Shown here: positions 52,633-64,000 of the stretch, piece by piece
Layout: each line of letters begins with the position of its first letter
Numbering within the stretch: the stretch's first letter is position 1
Made by a program: the position numbers and the translations under genes
Source: Balaenoptera acutorostrata
Taxonomy: Eukaryota > Chordata > Mammalia > Artiodactyla > Balaenopteridae
DNA length: 64,000 nucleotides
Reading direction: 5' to 3'
Assembly (NCBI RefSeq): GCF_949987535.1
Contig: NC_080066.1
Coordinates: forward strand, 127,824,335-127,888,334
Notes under the pieces: generated by a model
Database searches by the model: none
Told to the model about the DNA's origin: nothing
Seen by the model: only the letters and a program-made list of their open reading frames with translations

Positions 52633-52899
52633 AAATGAATGTTAGGACTCATTTTGTGAATAATTATATAATGCTCCTTTCTCCTCTCCATTCTCTGCTC
52701 CCTCTTTTGTCTAAGTTTAATGGTATATGAACTGCACTCCCATCAGACAAGTCTATTTAGATAGGAGCACTGATTCTTTACATGTAAGTTTTTGTCATTG
52801 GTTTCAAAAAAGAAACAAGCAAACAAAACCAGGCAAACAACCAAACAAACAAAGCAATGGTCATAATTCAGTGTAGACCATCTGGAAAATTGTCTCCCA

Positions 52900-53035
52900 T
52901 AAATAAGGAAAAATGATCATGGATTTTACAAAATTGTTCTTACTCTTATGGGAAATATCATATATGGGTGTCCCTAGCATGTTGACAGGGCATTCAATGG
53001 ACATCTGTTGATTGAATAAATACATAAATGAATGA
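52900..53035 (+). repeat. Possible L2/MIR 3' end
   Basis: ACAGGGCATTCAATGGACAT, then TTGATTGAATAAATACATAA and ATGAATGATG resembles the common CORE/L2 terminus. Confidence 0.4.
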
Positions 53036-53421
53036 TGACTGACTGAGCATATCAACAGCTTTCCTTAGATATCCCCAAATGAGTCCATCTAGGGATAGCA
53101 CTAATTTTGAACACAAGTTAGATAAAAAATAGTCATTGTGGTTTTGTTTGTTACCTAGAAAAGGACATATTTCTAAACACAAGTACCTTTCATCACCCTA
53201 GAATGGAATATCCTTTAGAAATAATGCAGAATGGTGAAAAGTAAGCACATTTGGTCAGCCTGAGGTATGGACTATATCCCTTAAGGAGTAAAATCAATCC
53301 AGTGTGCATTGCAATTTGGAATCACGAAAAGACACAAAATCTCAGGTCAATCTGTTAACATACAAGAGTCAAAATACTGTCTGACTGGAAAGGAGAAGCC
53401 AACCATTTAAATTCCCTCAAA

Positions 53422-53572
53422 GCTCTGTGATGACCTAGATGGGTGGGATGGGGGTGGGAGGGAAGTCCAAGAGGGAGGGGATATATGTATACATAGAGCT
53501 GATTCACTTCACTGTACAGCAGAAGGTAACACAACATTGTAAAGCAAATATACTCCAATTAAAAAAAAAAAA
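53422..53572 (+). mobile_element. Short, more diverged L1 3'UTR fragment
   Basis: Retains TGATGACCTAGATGGGTGGG, AGCTGATTCACTTCACTGTA and AACATTGTAAAGCAAATATA with poly-A. It differs from the other L1 ends in several positions, suggesting an older subfamily. Confidence 0.85.
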
Positions 53573-54272
53573 CAGAGTATGTCTGCTATCTACATTTGTG
53601 CTCTATGTTTTCAACACACATTATTCGCCCTAGGATTATATAAAAATCCTAAATTAAAATTCAGTCTAGTAACAAGCTGATAAAACAAATAAAGCAACGT
53701 TGGAGTTCTCCAGATGCATACTGATTGCAGTTCATAGAATCACAGGGCTTTAAAACATCCTAAGAATTAAGCTAATATGTCCTCCCATACCAAAATTACC
53801 CTGTAATTTTCCTTATCCATAGACATTCATTTAATTGAGAGAAAATTGATAACATATTTTTGGTTTTAACCTTAATAGAAGAAATTTCACTCCAATCTAT
53901 TTTTATATTTAGCCATTCTCATTGTGAAGAGATTCTATCATAAGGTTCTTGAAAGAGTCACATCTGATTACAATTTTAACATGTTTATCATTGGTTTTTG
54001 TTGGTGGAAAATACATTTCTTATATTCCTTATATTTGAATACTCAAATTATCTCTCGGTATTTTCTTCTATGGACTAAATAGCTTCTGCTTGCTTCAAAC
54101 TTCTGAAAATTGTCCTAATACTTTAGCCATTTGGTGTTTAACATTATTAATTAACATAATTTTAGGCTTTACAGAGAGTTCCTAGTTAATAATTTAAAAC
54201 CTGGTACCATTTAACCCAGAAGCCTATACCTATCATAGACAACACTATTAACTTTATTTGCACTATTTCTGT

Positions 54273-54352
54273 AAAACCTCATGTAAATCTAAATCAAATC
54301 GAAGTCTAAATCAAAACCTAATGTAAATCTAAATCTAATCAAAATCAAAGTC
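54273..54352. repeat. Imperfect 40-bp tandem duplication
   Basis: AAAACCTCATGTAAATCTAA at 54273 recurs 40 bp later at 54313 with C-to-A. About 26 of the first 28 bases agree and the remainder diverges. It lies some 170 bp into the intron beyond the exon at 54520. Confidence 0.75.
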
Positions 54353-54519
54353 TCTTAACATGATATTTATTGGGCATTCGGAATGTTAGGACTTTGGTTT
54401 CAGAAAGCTTTTTGAAAATTAGAATGTTCTTAGCTTGGCTGAAGACTATTTTGTTTTATGTAAAAAAAGAAAATTATTCTCAATGTGAACATCTTTTGAA
54501 TCATAAATATGTTTCTTAC

Positions 54520-54849
54520 CTGTGCTGCTGGATATATTAACATCAATACTGATATCAGATATTCCTCCTCCCTTCAGAGATGCTACACATGTGTATGTCC
54601 CAAAATCCGTGAATTTTAAATCAATGATGTCCAAGTTTGTCGTTCCCGGGGAGACATCCGGATCAGTCTGCGTAATAACCATCCGTTCAGAACTTCTTAA
54701 TGGACGACCATTTTTAAACCAACTAAATGTTAACTCCTCAGAAGGAACAGCTTCTACTTGGCAAGATATTTTCACCTCACGCCCAATCTGGATGTTGTCA
54801 TCTTTGTGATAAGGATCTGGTGTGATCCAAAATCGTCCTTTTTTTAATG
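54520..54849 (-). CDS. MDGA2: MDGA2 exon encoding an Ig-like domain (probably Ig4)
   Basis: A 330-bp exon immediately preceding, in the mRNA, the exon at 21917-22210. On the minus strand TTTTTATGTTTTAG precedes it and GTAAG follows. It starts with CA of a split codon and ends ACA-G, so it is phase 1-1 and spans 110 codons. From the first full codon (Leu), the Ig cysteines are C29 (VKISC) and C87, the core tryptophan is W43 (FSWFKNG), and strand F reads DFGTYTC. A sequon NIS lies near the C-terminal end (DVNISSST). Joined at the split codon, the protein continues SSST-V-PPNLT, matching MDGA2 as I recall it. The frame is open and looks functional. MDGA1 is the main alternative. Confidence 0.94.
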
Positions 54850-56209
54850 CTAAAACATAAAAATTTCATAAGTTATTAGTGTTACTTTCATAATGTTAGG
54901 GATGCATTCACTCTAGGTAGTCATCTCTGGGCTGAAATAAAGTAAAACAAAATAAAGTAAAATGTACATATGTTTCTTCAGTTTCTAAGTAGTGTGCATA
55001 TTAATAAACCTCATTTAGGTAATTTAGAAATAATCTAAAGACCTAAGTCACTTAGACACTCTAAAACTGATTTTTATAAATTGGATAATATTTTCCAGTA
55101 ATATAAAAAATGCTTTAAATCTATATATGATACTTAAACATTGTTGCCATTGAATTTTGAACAAATGATGAAACATGCTTATATAAAGTCATTAGGTATT
55201 AGAGTTAAAAATAATTTTACGGATCATTAAGCCCAATTCCTTACCCATGTCATACTTTAATTATGGCACAATTTCCCAAACAACTCAAATATTGAACAAA
55301 TTTCATATTAAAGAAAATTCTTCTAAGGTTGTATCTACATGCTGACCAAAACTAGTTTGGTAAAAATTCAGTCAGTTCATATTCATGAGGTATTTTCAAT
55401 AGTAGTGAAATAACCTGAATTGAAAGAAACATTTTTTTCAAAAAATTTGCTATGATGGCTCTATTCCACCATTCATAGATGTCTCCAGTAGAAACTGTTT
55501 GCTGGCTATTTCATGCAGATGGCCAAAAGAACCTCTTGGCAGATGGCTTGGAAAACAAGCTGTGTTTGTACCCTAACAGCAGTGCTTTCTGAGTCTAAGG
55601 TCAGTGCTGTTCTCACAACCTGTGTCAGTAATGATAACTACCAGAAACTGCTGGGGGAGCATCTATTGGCTTCTTAAGGGCTCCAGTTCTGAACTCTGAA
55701 TGATACCGTGTACTCAATTTGGAATAGAGTTTGTTCCTTTTTATGGCAGTTATACTCATATACACATCTTTCTCTTTTTCAACATCCTACTCATGTCCCT
55801 CTCTTTTAACATCACCATCCCTATATGATGAAATGTAGCATATGCAGTGAAACATAATTATCAGAATAAAATATTGTTCATTCACTTTTACAATTAAACC
55901 TAAATATATGATGACACTGGCAAAAGTGACGTGAATTTAGAAGACCTGCAGATATTGGAGGCCTTCTAACTGCATTCTGGGTAAACTTTCCTGAATTTAA
56001 CTTGATTTTCCTCAGTCCAATAAAGGCCAGGAAATACCACGAAAATCTGTAGAACTATTTAAGAATGCACTAGAGATTAATACATTTTTAAATCTTAAAA
56101 AAATTATTTTAATTTTCTTTACTTTTCAGCCTCAAATATTTTCATCTGCTTTCTTGTTTGCATCTTAATAAGGAGAGAGAAATGAATATCAAAAGCAACG
56201 TTTATATCT

Positions 56210-56340
56210 TTCTTTTTATTCAAGAAATATTTATAGGGTTCCTGTTCAGGACTAGGCACTAGAAAAGGACCTTATAACATGAGATGAACAAAACAGACAT
56301 AAACTTGACCCTCATGTATGGCAAATTGTGTACTCATAAC
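56210..56340 (-). repeat. L2 LINE 3' fragment
   Basis: CAAGAAATATTTATAGGGTT, GACTAGGCACTAGAAAAG, GATGAACAAAACAGACATAA and TGACCCTCATGTATGGC match the reversed L2 3' end order. Confidence 0.6.
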
Positions 56341-57732
56341 TTATAGTCCAGTTTATCTACCCAATGCATATGATACCTATGTCTAAAAAAAGATATGAAA
56401 TGTTTTATAAGTTTGAAGAAGTCTGAATCTCAGAGGAGAATCCTCCAAAATATTGTTTAGAAAATGCACAAAGCTTCAGTCTTAATGAAAATACCGAAAG
56501 ACAAATATTTAAATCACATTCTTATATTGTTGTTTGTTACATCTTCCAAATGCAACTTATGAAACTTATTTATTCCCAACCATAACTTTATCAGTACATG
56601 ACTTTAGGGTGAAAACAGGAGAAATTATGGCATTCTATTATGTAGAGTCATATATTTATATTTTAATAGGGTGCTGAAATATATGACTTTATATCTAGAA
56701 AAGGAAATGTGCTGAAAATGTCCATATCTGGCTATATATTTAGTATAATATACTGTGCACATATAATTCAAATGCAATTAAATTTCTGTAGCACAAAGCA
56801 AATTATAAGGTCATAGAATGTCCTTTACTTTTTTAAACAGACCTAAAAAAACAGTATGTCAAGGAGCATTTACTTTTGTCATCATTCATAACATTTAAAT
56901 GAAAGTTTCCTTTCATTTGGTAAGAATTTTCCTTATCCTGTTTCTATAGAGAAATAATAAAGCTAAAAAAAAGTTAAACAGATGATTCATACTTTTCAAA
57001 GATAAAAATTTTATATATATATGTGTAATAGTTTCATATGGGGGTACATTTAGGATAAATTCCACTCCTAAATTATATGTTGGTTGTCATATACAAATAT
57101 GACAAAAAACTCTGATGTTTCAGTGATTAAAATTTATTGACTAGGCAGGTATTGTTTTTGAGCTTTGTTCTCTGTACAGTGACATATTAAAGTGATACTG
57201 ATGTTGAGAGAACTGCAAGTTCATCAGACAAATTAGATTTAAACTAATAAACAATTCAAAAGCCACTGATAAAAAAACAAGAGATCAATATCTATGTTAC
57301 ATATCATGGACTGTTTTATTCATGAGAAATAACTTTTAAAATCCAAAGTAAAAATATTTTAAATATTATAAATCTAATAATAAATTCAGAAATAAAATTA
57401 AATATGATATGTAACTATATTTTTGATAGACGGCAATATAAGCAAGTGGGCTTTTAAGAACGAACTCATTGACACAAATATTTGTTGATCTCAGTATCAG
57501 ACAATTCTATGATTTGGCCAGAGTCAATCATATTAGTCTTTCAAATGACATATTCTGAAAAGGAAGAGAGGGACAAGTCAGTCTGGCAAGTGAGCTAAAG
57601 GTAGGGAATATCAGAATAAGTAGCATGGATCAACTGACTGGAGAGCCATCTCTTTGAGTTTCTTTTATGTTACTCCATAACAAAATATCTGGTTTTGCAT
57701 ACTGAACAGAAATGTTCTAAGGAAAAAAAAAA

Positions 57733-57766
57733 GTGTGTGTGTGTGTCTGTGTGTGTGTGTGTGTGT
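57733..57766. repeat. (GT)n microsatellite with one interruption
   Basis: GT units interrupted once by CT. Confidence 0.95.
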
Positions 57767-57894
57767 AGCCATCTGACAGTTAAATTTACTTAATTTTCTA
57801 ATTTATTTTGGCTGCTCAGAAAACTAAGACCATAGCTCTGTTAACTAGGCACAGGTGCATTAAGAACTTGAAACCCAATTCTAGTTTTTCATTT

Positions 57895-58020
57895 CTATGT
57901 GGTCCGATATGGGCAATCTAATTTTTATGGGTCAAGTGCATCATTTATAAAAATAGGAGGTGATAGTATTACGCTCCCTCTGAGACCCATTGTGAGAAAT
58001 AGCTTATTAACAATAGTGGA
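57895..58020 (+). repeat. Possible MIR fragment
   Basis: TGGGCAATCTAATTTTTATG and ATAGGAGGTGATAGTATTAC resemble a strongly diverged MIR core. Weak. Confidence 0.3.
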
Positions 58021-59454
58021 GAGGTTTGAAAATATGAAGTGTTTAATATAGTTAATCAACGGGGAAGCAGGTTTCTTCGTTTATAATTAAACACTCTTTT
58101 CAGTGAACAATTTATAGTAGTTCATGCAATGTTAAAGTCATTTCCTGCTACCAGTTAAGATTTCAAATACTTAAAATCAATCTGCAATTAGTACCAGAGT
58201 ATAACGGGGGTCCAACAGGCATAACAAGACTCTATAGAACTAAAGAAATTCTACGGAAAAAGAGAGGAGAAATCCCTTTCCCCAAATGCAATTTCTTAGC
58301 CTGAATATAGAAAATCCCGTAACACCAGCCTGAGATAACATTAGATTTAGCTTAATGTATCATAAATTGTGATGGATGAACCTCAAAAGGTACTTGTTTA
58401 GTCTGGCAATGCATGTAAAGAACTGGCATCAAGCTGAGCCTCTGTTCTGGATAATCAGCTTAGAAACACTGCAATATAACCCATAGCCTCCTTTCATAAT
58501 ATTGTGAGAACTGAATGCAATTGGCTCACATTCACTTTTGAGAGGTTACTTGCCAGGACATTCTAATTGCACTCACTAAAGTCCCTCTACTTTGAGATTT
58601 ACAAAGGTGTTCTGCGAATAGAATGAAACTAGTATATAAATGTAAGGCCACTGCAAAGATCTGGGTAGGGCTTGCTGCGGACCTTTCCCTAGACAGAAAA
58701 GTGGATTTTTGCCTATGAATGACTAAAGTTCTAAGGCACACTTCAATTATTTAAAATTAGATTACTTCTTGAGTTTATCCTTGAGCTAAAGACCACTGGC
58801 TTTGGAGAAGTCTAGGCTCATGGCTTCCAGGAATACAATATGCAGATAAAGACAAAGAGAAGGCTGTGAGATTGTATCTTTCCTATAGCTATAGATTTAA
58901 AATGATAAAATGCACCGATTGTCTGTCAGATGTTCCATGAATTATACAACACATAATAGTCCGTATTAAAATAAAATTTGTAGATGGAACAAAAATAACA
59001 TTAAATTAAATGACATTTTTAAAATGTTTTAAATTTTAATGACAAAGCATCTCTTTGGAGAGAAGAAATATCAGGTGTCAGCTTCTGAAACTCTGCTAAG
59101 AATTTGTTTCAGAAGGATGATGAGACACAGACTGACCACTGACCACCATTCCAAGTAGATAAATTAGTTAAAAATCTCCAAATACATCACTTCTTACAAT
59201 CTCAGTAGGACTCTGGTCAACATGAAACACTGGCAAAATGTTGCTAAGAAGAATGAATCTAGAAATAATTAGTAGTGTAATCAGAGAAATAAAAATTGAT
59301 TTTCTATTCATGTATTCTCTGTTAAAGACAATAAAATATTTGAGTGATAAAAGTATTTGCTAGTCGTACTGGGTGCCAACTGAATAAAGAGCTGGAAATA
59401 TATTACATCAGCAAAGCAACTTGAGGTAGTAAATGATAGTATATAGATATAACC

Positions 59455-59600
59455 TGTCCTATTATAATTAGATGCCTATCTTTCTCCTCAAGGGGACTGT
59501 GAACACCTGGAGAGTGGGCCCATGCCTTACTCTCTTTTTTGTCCCTAATCCTGAACCCGGTTCCTTGTTATAGTTGGTATTCAATGGTTTTCTTTAAAAT
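59455..59600 (+). repeat. L2 LINE 3' fragment
   Basis: GGGACTGTGAACACCTGGAG, GTGGGCCCATGCCTTACTC and TATAGTTGGTATTCAATGG retain the L2 3' end order. Confidence 0.5.
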
Positions 59601-62600
59601 CAATTAAACTTGACAAAGCATTAACTTTACAGATTCTAATTGTTTCCATTCAGTCTGATATGTCTATGTTAACTCTGTTTCTGTTTGGTAGTCTTATGTT
59701 CTGAGATGCATGGGGGGAAACAAGATAGAGAAAAAAGAAAAAAAAATGATGTCTTCAAGGATTTAAGGGTTTTGTTTTGGGAGCAAAATATATTTGATGA
59801 ACTAACAGTATTAACATAGGGATGTATGTGAGGAAGGGAATTCTGTACAGAAAAACTCAGGAGACATCATTCCATCATACCTAGTGACTAGCTAGCTTTG
59901 TGTCCCTGTTATATAATGTGCCAGGGACATCAGCTATCAAACAAGATATCAGTTACTCATCCCTGCTTTATAAAGGAGACTGAGTTTCATGCAAAAGGGC
60001 TTGTTCGCATGCTTTAGAGCTCAGTTGATAATTATTTCTAAGGAAATATGGAAGAAGGAAGAAAACTGATATCTAAACATAGTTATATTATCTAAAATAG
60101 CATTTGCCAAAACCTGTTTCAGAAAAATGTTAATAGGAATCATGTTAAAAGAAAGCAGAACGAACACAGTTTGAGGATTGACTGTGTAATATAAGTAAAA
60201 GTTCGCTTTTCTGCAGAACTTTTCAGAGCTTTGAACATGCTAATATGCACACTGCAACATTCCTAGAGGGGCTGATAATACTTAACAAAAAACCTTTTAT
60301 TTGTGGAACATCTTTCGGGACTAGTATCTCACAGAATAAAGTAAGAGGATCTATTAGTTGATGAAAATCATTGAAATGACTTTAAAATTAGACTCCATTC
60401 TCGATGTTTTAGTCATTTCCATTACGAGCATCACAAAATGATAGACAAGATACAACTCTCTTGTGAAAATAAAATTTATAATTAAAAAAACTAAAGGACA
60501 GGGGAAATGTCTAATGGCACAATGAATTTATAAAACATACTTCAGAGCCATCTAATAAAGCTATCAGCACTAACAGCAGTGCGGCTCCTTCGTTTCCCAA
60601 ACAACCAGGATTTCTTAAAACTGAATTAACAGTTTGTTCCTATCTTGGAAATGCACATTTTGAAATATGCAAATAGCATGAAAAAGGAATTACATGTATT
60701 AGCATCTGTATAATTTGCAATTATTGATATAAGTTAGAAAGACTTAATCTAGCTCAGTTGCTTGAGGAAATAATAATGATATTTATTTATTTATATTTTA
60801 TGTTGTTATAAAAAAGTATTTAAAGTGTTATTATGAGAAGTATTAAAACTTCTAGAAGATGGATAGGAGGAGGAAGTTCTTTTTTTTTCTTATATACTGT
60901 TCAGCATTCTTATACTCACTTCCCTTTATCTAACAACACCAATCGCCAACCTATAGTCTGAATGAAAGTTCATTAATAATGCAAGAACCAAAAACTCATT
61001 ACACCCATTTCCTAAAAGTAGTTTAAAATAGCACCCCTGATAATTTGAATGCAGAATTAAATGCTGAAAGGAAGTTGGGGTTCTGTTTAACTGTCAAGTA
61101 TCAAGGCTCTATTTATTTTGTGAATTTACTCAAAGCTAATTACTGCAGTTAATCATTCAAAATGTTCAAGCAAAGTATGGTTGAATTTTTGTCTTTTAAT
61201 GTCCTTGCTCAATAGAATAACCGCAGGTAAGTATTTTGAGTAGAAATGAAAGGAAGAAAAAATCTTTTAGGGGGGCATAAATTTTGCTTTTTGATGTAAG
61301 CCCTTCCTTGAGAGATGAAAAAGTAGACTAAATTCATATTATTACTATCATCATTATTATTTTACCATTCTTATTTCAGCCTTATCTTAAGTAAGGAGCA
61401 AATATATATTAGCTATAAATTATCTAAGTGTCCATATAATGTCATAAATAGAAACAAACATTTTCATAGTATGGCTACTATGTAAATGGTATTTGACATA
61501 GTATTTCTTAGCACTAGTTACTTGAATAGGAGAATATTAATCAGCACAATTTACGCATCCTACGTCATTAAAAATCAGTAGGTATTTTGAGCTCACCTTT
61601 TCTATCAAATTAAATATATCCCTTCACTATGAGAAGAAGAACGAGTCCAGGATGAGTTATATTTTTTATTAGTTTTTAAAGACTTAGGACTAGAAACAGC
61701 TATAACATGAACTGCAGCTTAGAAAAGCCTGTGCTAAACATAGTTCTTCTGAAGTCTTTTTGAAAATAGTACATGCTTAATATTTATGGAATTGATCATG
61801 TAGTAGTGAAAACTGGATGAAAATAATGAGACTAACAAACTAAAAATCGTTCTTTACTTTTTTTGCTTTCCTTATTTTCTGTCTCAAAAGCTGTGGACTT
61901 TCTCCTTTCCAAAATGATCCTGCCCATCTGCCAACCTCTCTCCCTGTACCCTGATGCCATGCATTCTTTTGGTTATCCACTTTCTTTTGAAGTTTCAATA
62001 TTTTCTCTTTCATATGCTATTTAATTTCAGAGTAGAAAGTTGTTTAGGTCACATCTAAACTTAGAAGACATTCCTTAACCCTAATAATCCTGCAAATTAT
62101 TTGTAGCATTTTTCTTAAAAAAAATAGTGAAACACCAATTGCCTCCTTGTGTCACTATGCACTCATCCAATTTGACAGTTCACACCCTGGTTTTCACTGG
62201 TGCTATTCTGACACTGAAGTCTCAAAGGTTAGCAATAACCTCTTACTCAGTTAACACAAAGATATTTTCCAGTTCTTCTCCATGTTTACATCACTTGCAT
62301 TCTGCACTTCATATCACTTTCCATTACTGATTCTTTCTTCCTTCTTGAAAATTCTTTCTACAGACTTCTATGACTAGGAAAATGTAATATTTAAGGAAAT
62401 AAATTAGTTTGACTTTGCACATTTGCATCACAATTGTCATGACACACTTCCTAGTTCCCTACTTCATTTGAATTTCATCATTCAAACTGTAGTTGTAAAG
62501 TCAGTCTTTGTTGAGAAAGAAAGGATTTTTATAAATTATTTTGTCATAATTGCAGATCACAGAGTTTATACTTAATCTTCTACCTCCCAATTTGCTGCGC

Positions 62601-63060
62601 ATGTTTAGGGACATGTGATCATTGTTTGTTTTGTTTCTTGACACACAAAAGATTGCAACATATTCAATTTAAATTAAAATAATGATTTAATCATTTGAAT
62701 ATATTATTTCATTTTTAATATTAAAGAGCAAGGAAAATAACCTAGGTATGTTGAACAACCAAATGAAAAATATCTGTACTCACTAGGAATTTATAAAAAT
62801 TATCTTAACTATCTTATTATATTTTGAAAGGAGCTCAAGTGTCAATACCAATGACAAAAACCAACTAAACATTCCCGTCAGTGTGACTAAATATTAGACA
62901 GGTTTCTTCCTGACTCTAGGCCCCTGGTCTCCCTTTTCTTAGAGCATTTAACTTTAGAAAATTTTCAATTGTAGATTCCTTCTCTGCCTCTTTGAGATGT
63001 AAATCTTTTACAAGCCAGAAATGGTTTTCTTAAGGACCCAGGAGCCATCCGTCTAAAATG

Positions 63061-63559
63061 TACTGGCATACCTCAGAGATACTGCGGGTTCAGTTTCATA
63101 TCACCGCAATAAAGCAAATATTCAAATAAACTGACACAAATTTTTTAGTTTCTCAGTGCATATAAAAGTTATGTTTACACTATACTGTAGTCTATTAAGT
63201 GCACAATTTAGCATTATGTCTAAAAAAAGCAATGTACATACCTTAATTAAAGAATACTTCATTGCTAAAAAATGCTAATCATCATCCGAGCCTTCAGCAA
63301 GTCCTAACATTCAGCAAGTCCATGCAATGGTAACGTCACGGATAACCATAACAAATATAACAATAATGAAAAAGTTTGAAATATTATGAGAATTACAAAA
63401 ATGTGATACAGAGACACAAAGTGAGCAAATGCTGTTGAAAAAATGGCCCCAACAGACTTGTTTAATGCGGCATTGCTGCAAACCTTCAATTTGTTAAAAA
63501 AAACACAATATCTGCGAAGCAAAATAGAGTGAAGTGCAATAAAATGAGGTATGCCTGTA
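63061..63559 (-). mobile_element. Internally deleted Tigger1 DNA transposon
   Basis: The body (63063-63557, 495 bp) is bounded by CTGGCATACCTCAGAGATAC and ATGAGGTATGCCTG inverted termini, with TA at both ends (63061-63062, 63558-63559). Both ends match Tigger1, a pogo-like element whose full copies are about 2.4 kb. The two ends meet near 63300-63335, so essentially all transposase coding has been lost. The 86-codon frame across it is not transposase. Confidence 0.92.
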
Positions 63560-64000
63560 ATCATCAGAAGAGATAGTACTTCTAATCCCAGTTTCTATAG
63601 GAGGGTAGGAACCTAAGTTTGAAAAGACCACTTAGCAAGCACAGACAGCTTAATCACATTCACCAACCTCCCCTAATGTCTTCTAGTACTTTTCCATTAG
63701 CTCATCCTTGTATTTAAAAATTCTCCATCTTTTGTTTCAGCAGAGTTACATTTAATCTCTCTCCTCTAGTGCAAGAGTCGTGACTCCTTTTGCAACAGTC
63801 TTCTTTGCTGTTTTATCACGTGTCTGATGTAATTTTTCTTTTACATCATTATGGTCTTTTACATTATAGTCTTGTGCATTATTGAAATAGATGAAAACTG
63901 AGTAACTCTAGGAAATTCACTGCTACAAAGTTTCAAATACTAAAGAAAATAACGCTTACGGTCACACCACACACACACGTTGTAGTATGTTGTTCAAAGG

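Larger units (their letters stand above)
54850..64000 (-). other. MDGA2: MDGA2 intron upstream of the first Ig exon (partial)
   Basis: Intron sequence 5' of the 54520-54849 exon. The previous exon is beyond the window. It is sparse in recognisable repeats. The stretches 54850-56200, 56350-57720, 58030-59450 and 59610-63050 look like AT-rich unique DNA with no exon-like frame. 61840-62400 has a pyrimidine-rich, weakly L2-like flavour that I cannot support. Confidence 0.85.

Noticed and set aside
62930..63060. Possible LTR-like fragment just before the Tigger1
   Set aside because: A few words look familiar but I cannot place them in a family or find LTR termini, so it is not reported.

Overview
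This window is vertebrate nuclear DNA: AT-rich, intron-like, without operons, and packed with interspersed repeats. The repeat mix points to a cetartiodactyl, most likely a cetacean. There are four tRNA-derived SINEs of the CHR type, a head shared by whales, hippos and ruminants, and L1 elements of the cetartiodactyl type. I see no BovB LINEs or Bov-tA SINEs, which a ruminant window this size would normally carry. Older mammalian fossils (MIR, L2, MER5A, Tigger, old L1M) fill in the background. The species call is inference.

The only host gene I can support is MDGA2, on the minus strand. MDGA2 is a GPI-anchored Ig/FNIII/MAM synaptic adhesion protein. Two consecutive coding exons are present, each carrying one Ig domain. 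The upstream exon (54520-54849) ends in GTAAG and the downstream exon (21917-22210) ends in GTAAGT; both are preceded by AG acceptors. Both exons are phase 1-1 and are separated by a 32.3 kb intron. Everything else is intronic: 54850-64000 lies before the first exon, 22211-54519 between the two, and 1-21916 after the second.

Layout by coordinate. 1-11775: old MIR/L2 remnants, short tandem duplications and a head-to-head inverted pair of MER5A elements (6180-6525). 11776-18851: a nearly full-length plus-strand L1 with 5'UTR, frameshifted ORF1, broken ORF2, 3'UTR and a 15 bp target-site duplication. 19220-19589: a CHR SINE with a 14 bp duplication. 21917-22210: the MDGA2 exon. 23.9-33 kb: MIR, L2 and old L1 remnants. 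33509-33749: a hAT MITE with a perfect 8 bp duplication. 37912-38443: a 5'-truncated HINT1 retrocopy whose frame is open but whose first catalytic-triad histidine is Arg. 40741-46498: a minus-strand L1 (sense to MDGA2) carrying two CHR SINEs inside its ORFs. 46531-46910: an independent plus-strand L1 3' fragment with an exact 10 bp duplication. 48-53.6 kb: Tigger and hAT MITEs, a SINE and two L1 3' ends. 54520-54849: the MDGA2 exon. 55-64 kb: sparse old repeats and a 495 bp internally deleted Tigger1 (63063-63557).

I found no evidence of a new coding system. What is of interest is the layered transposition history of a long synaptic-gene intron, the catalytically altered HINT1 retrocopy, and several structures with readable insertion footprints. 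Repeat family names come from memory of consensus sequences, and boundaries of old repeats are approximate.
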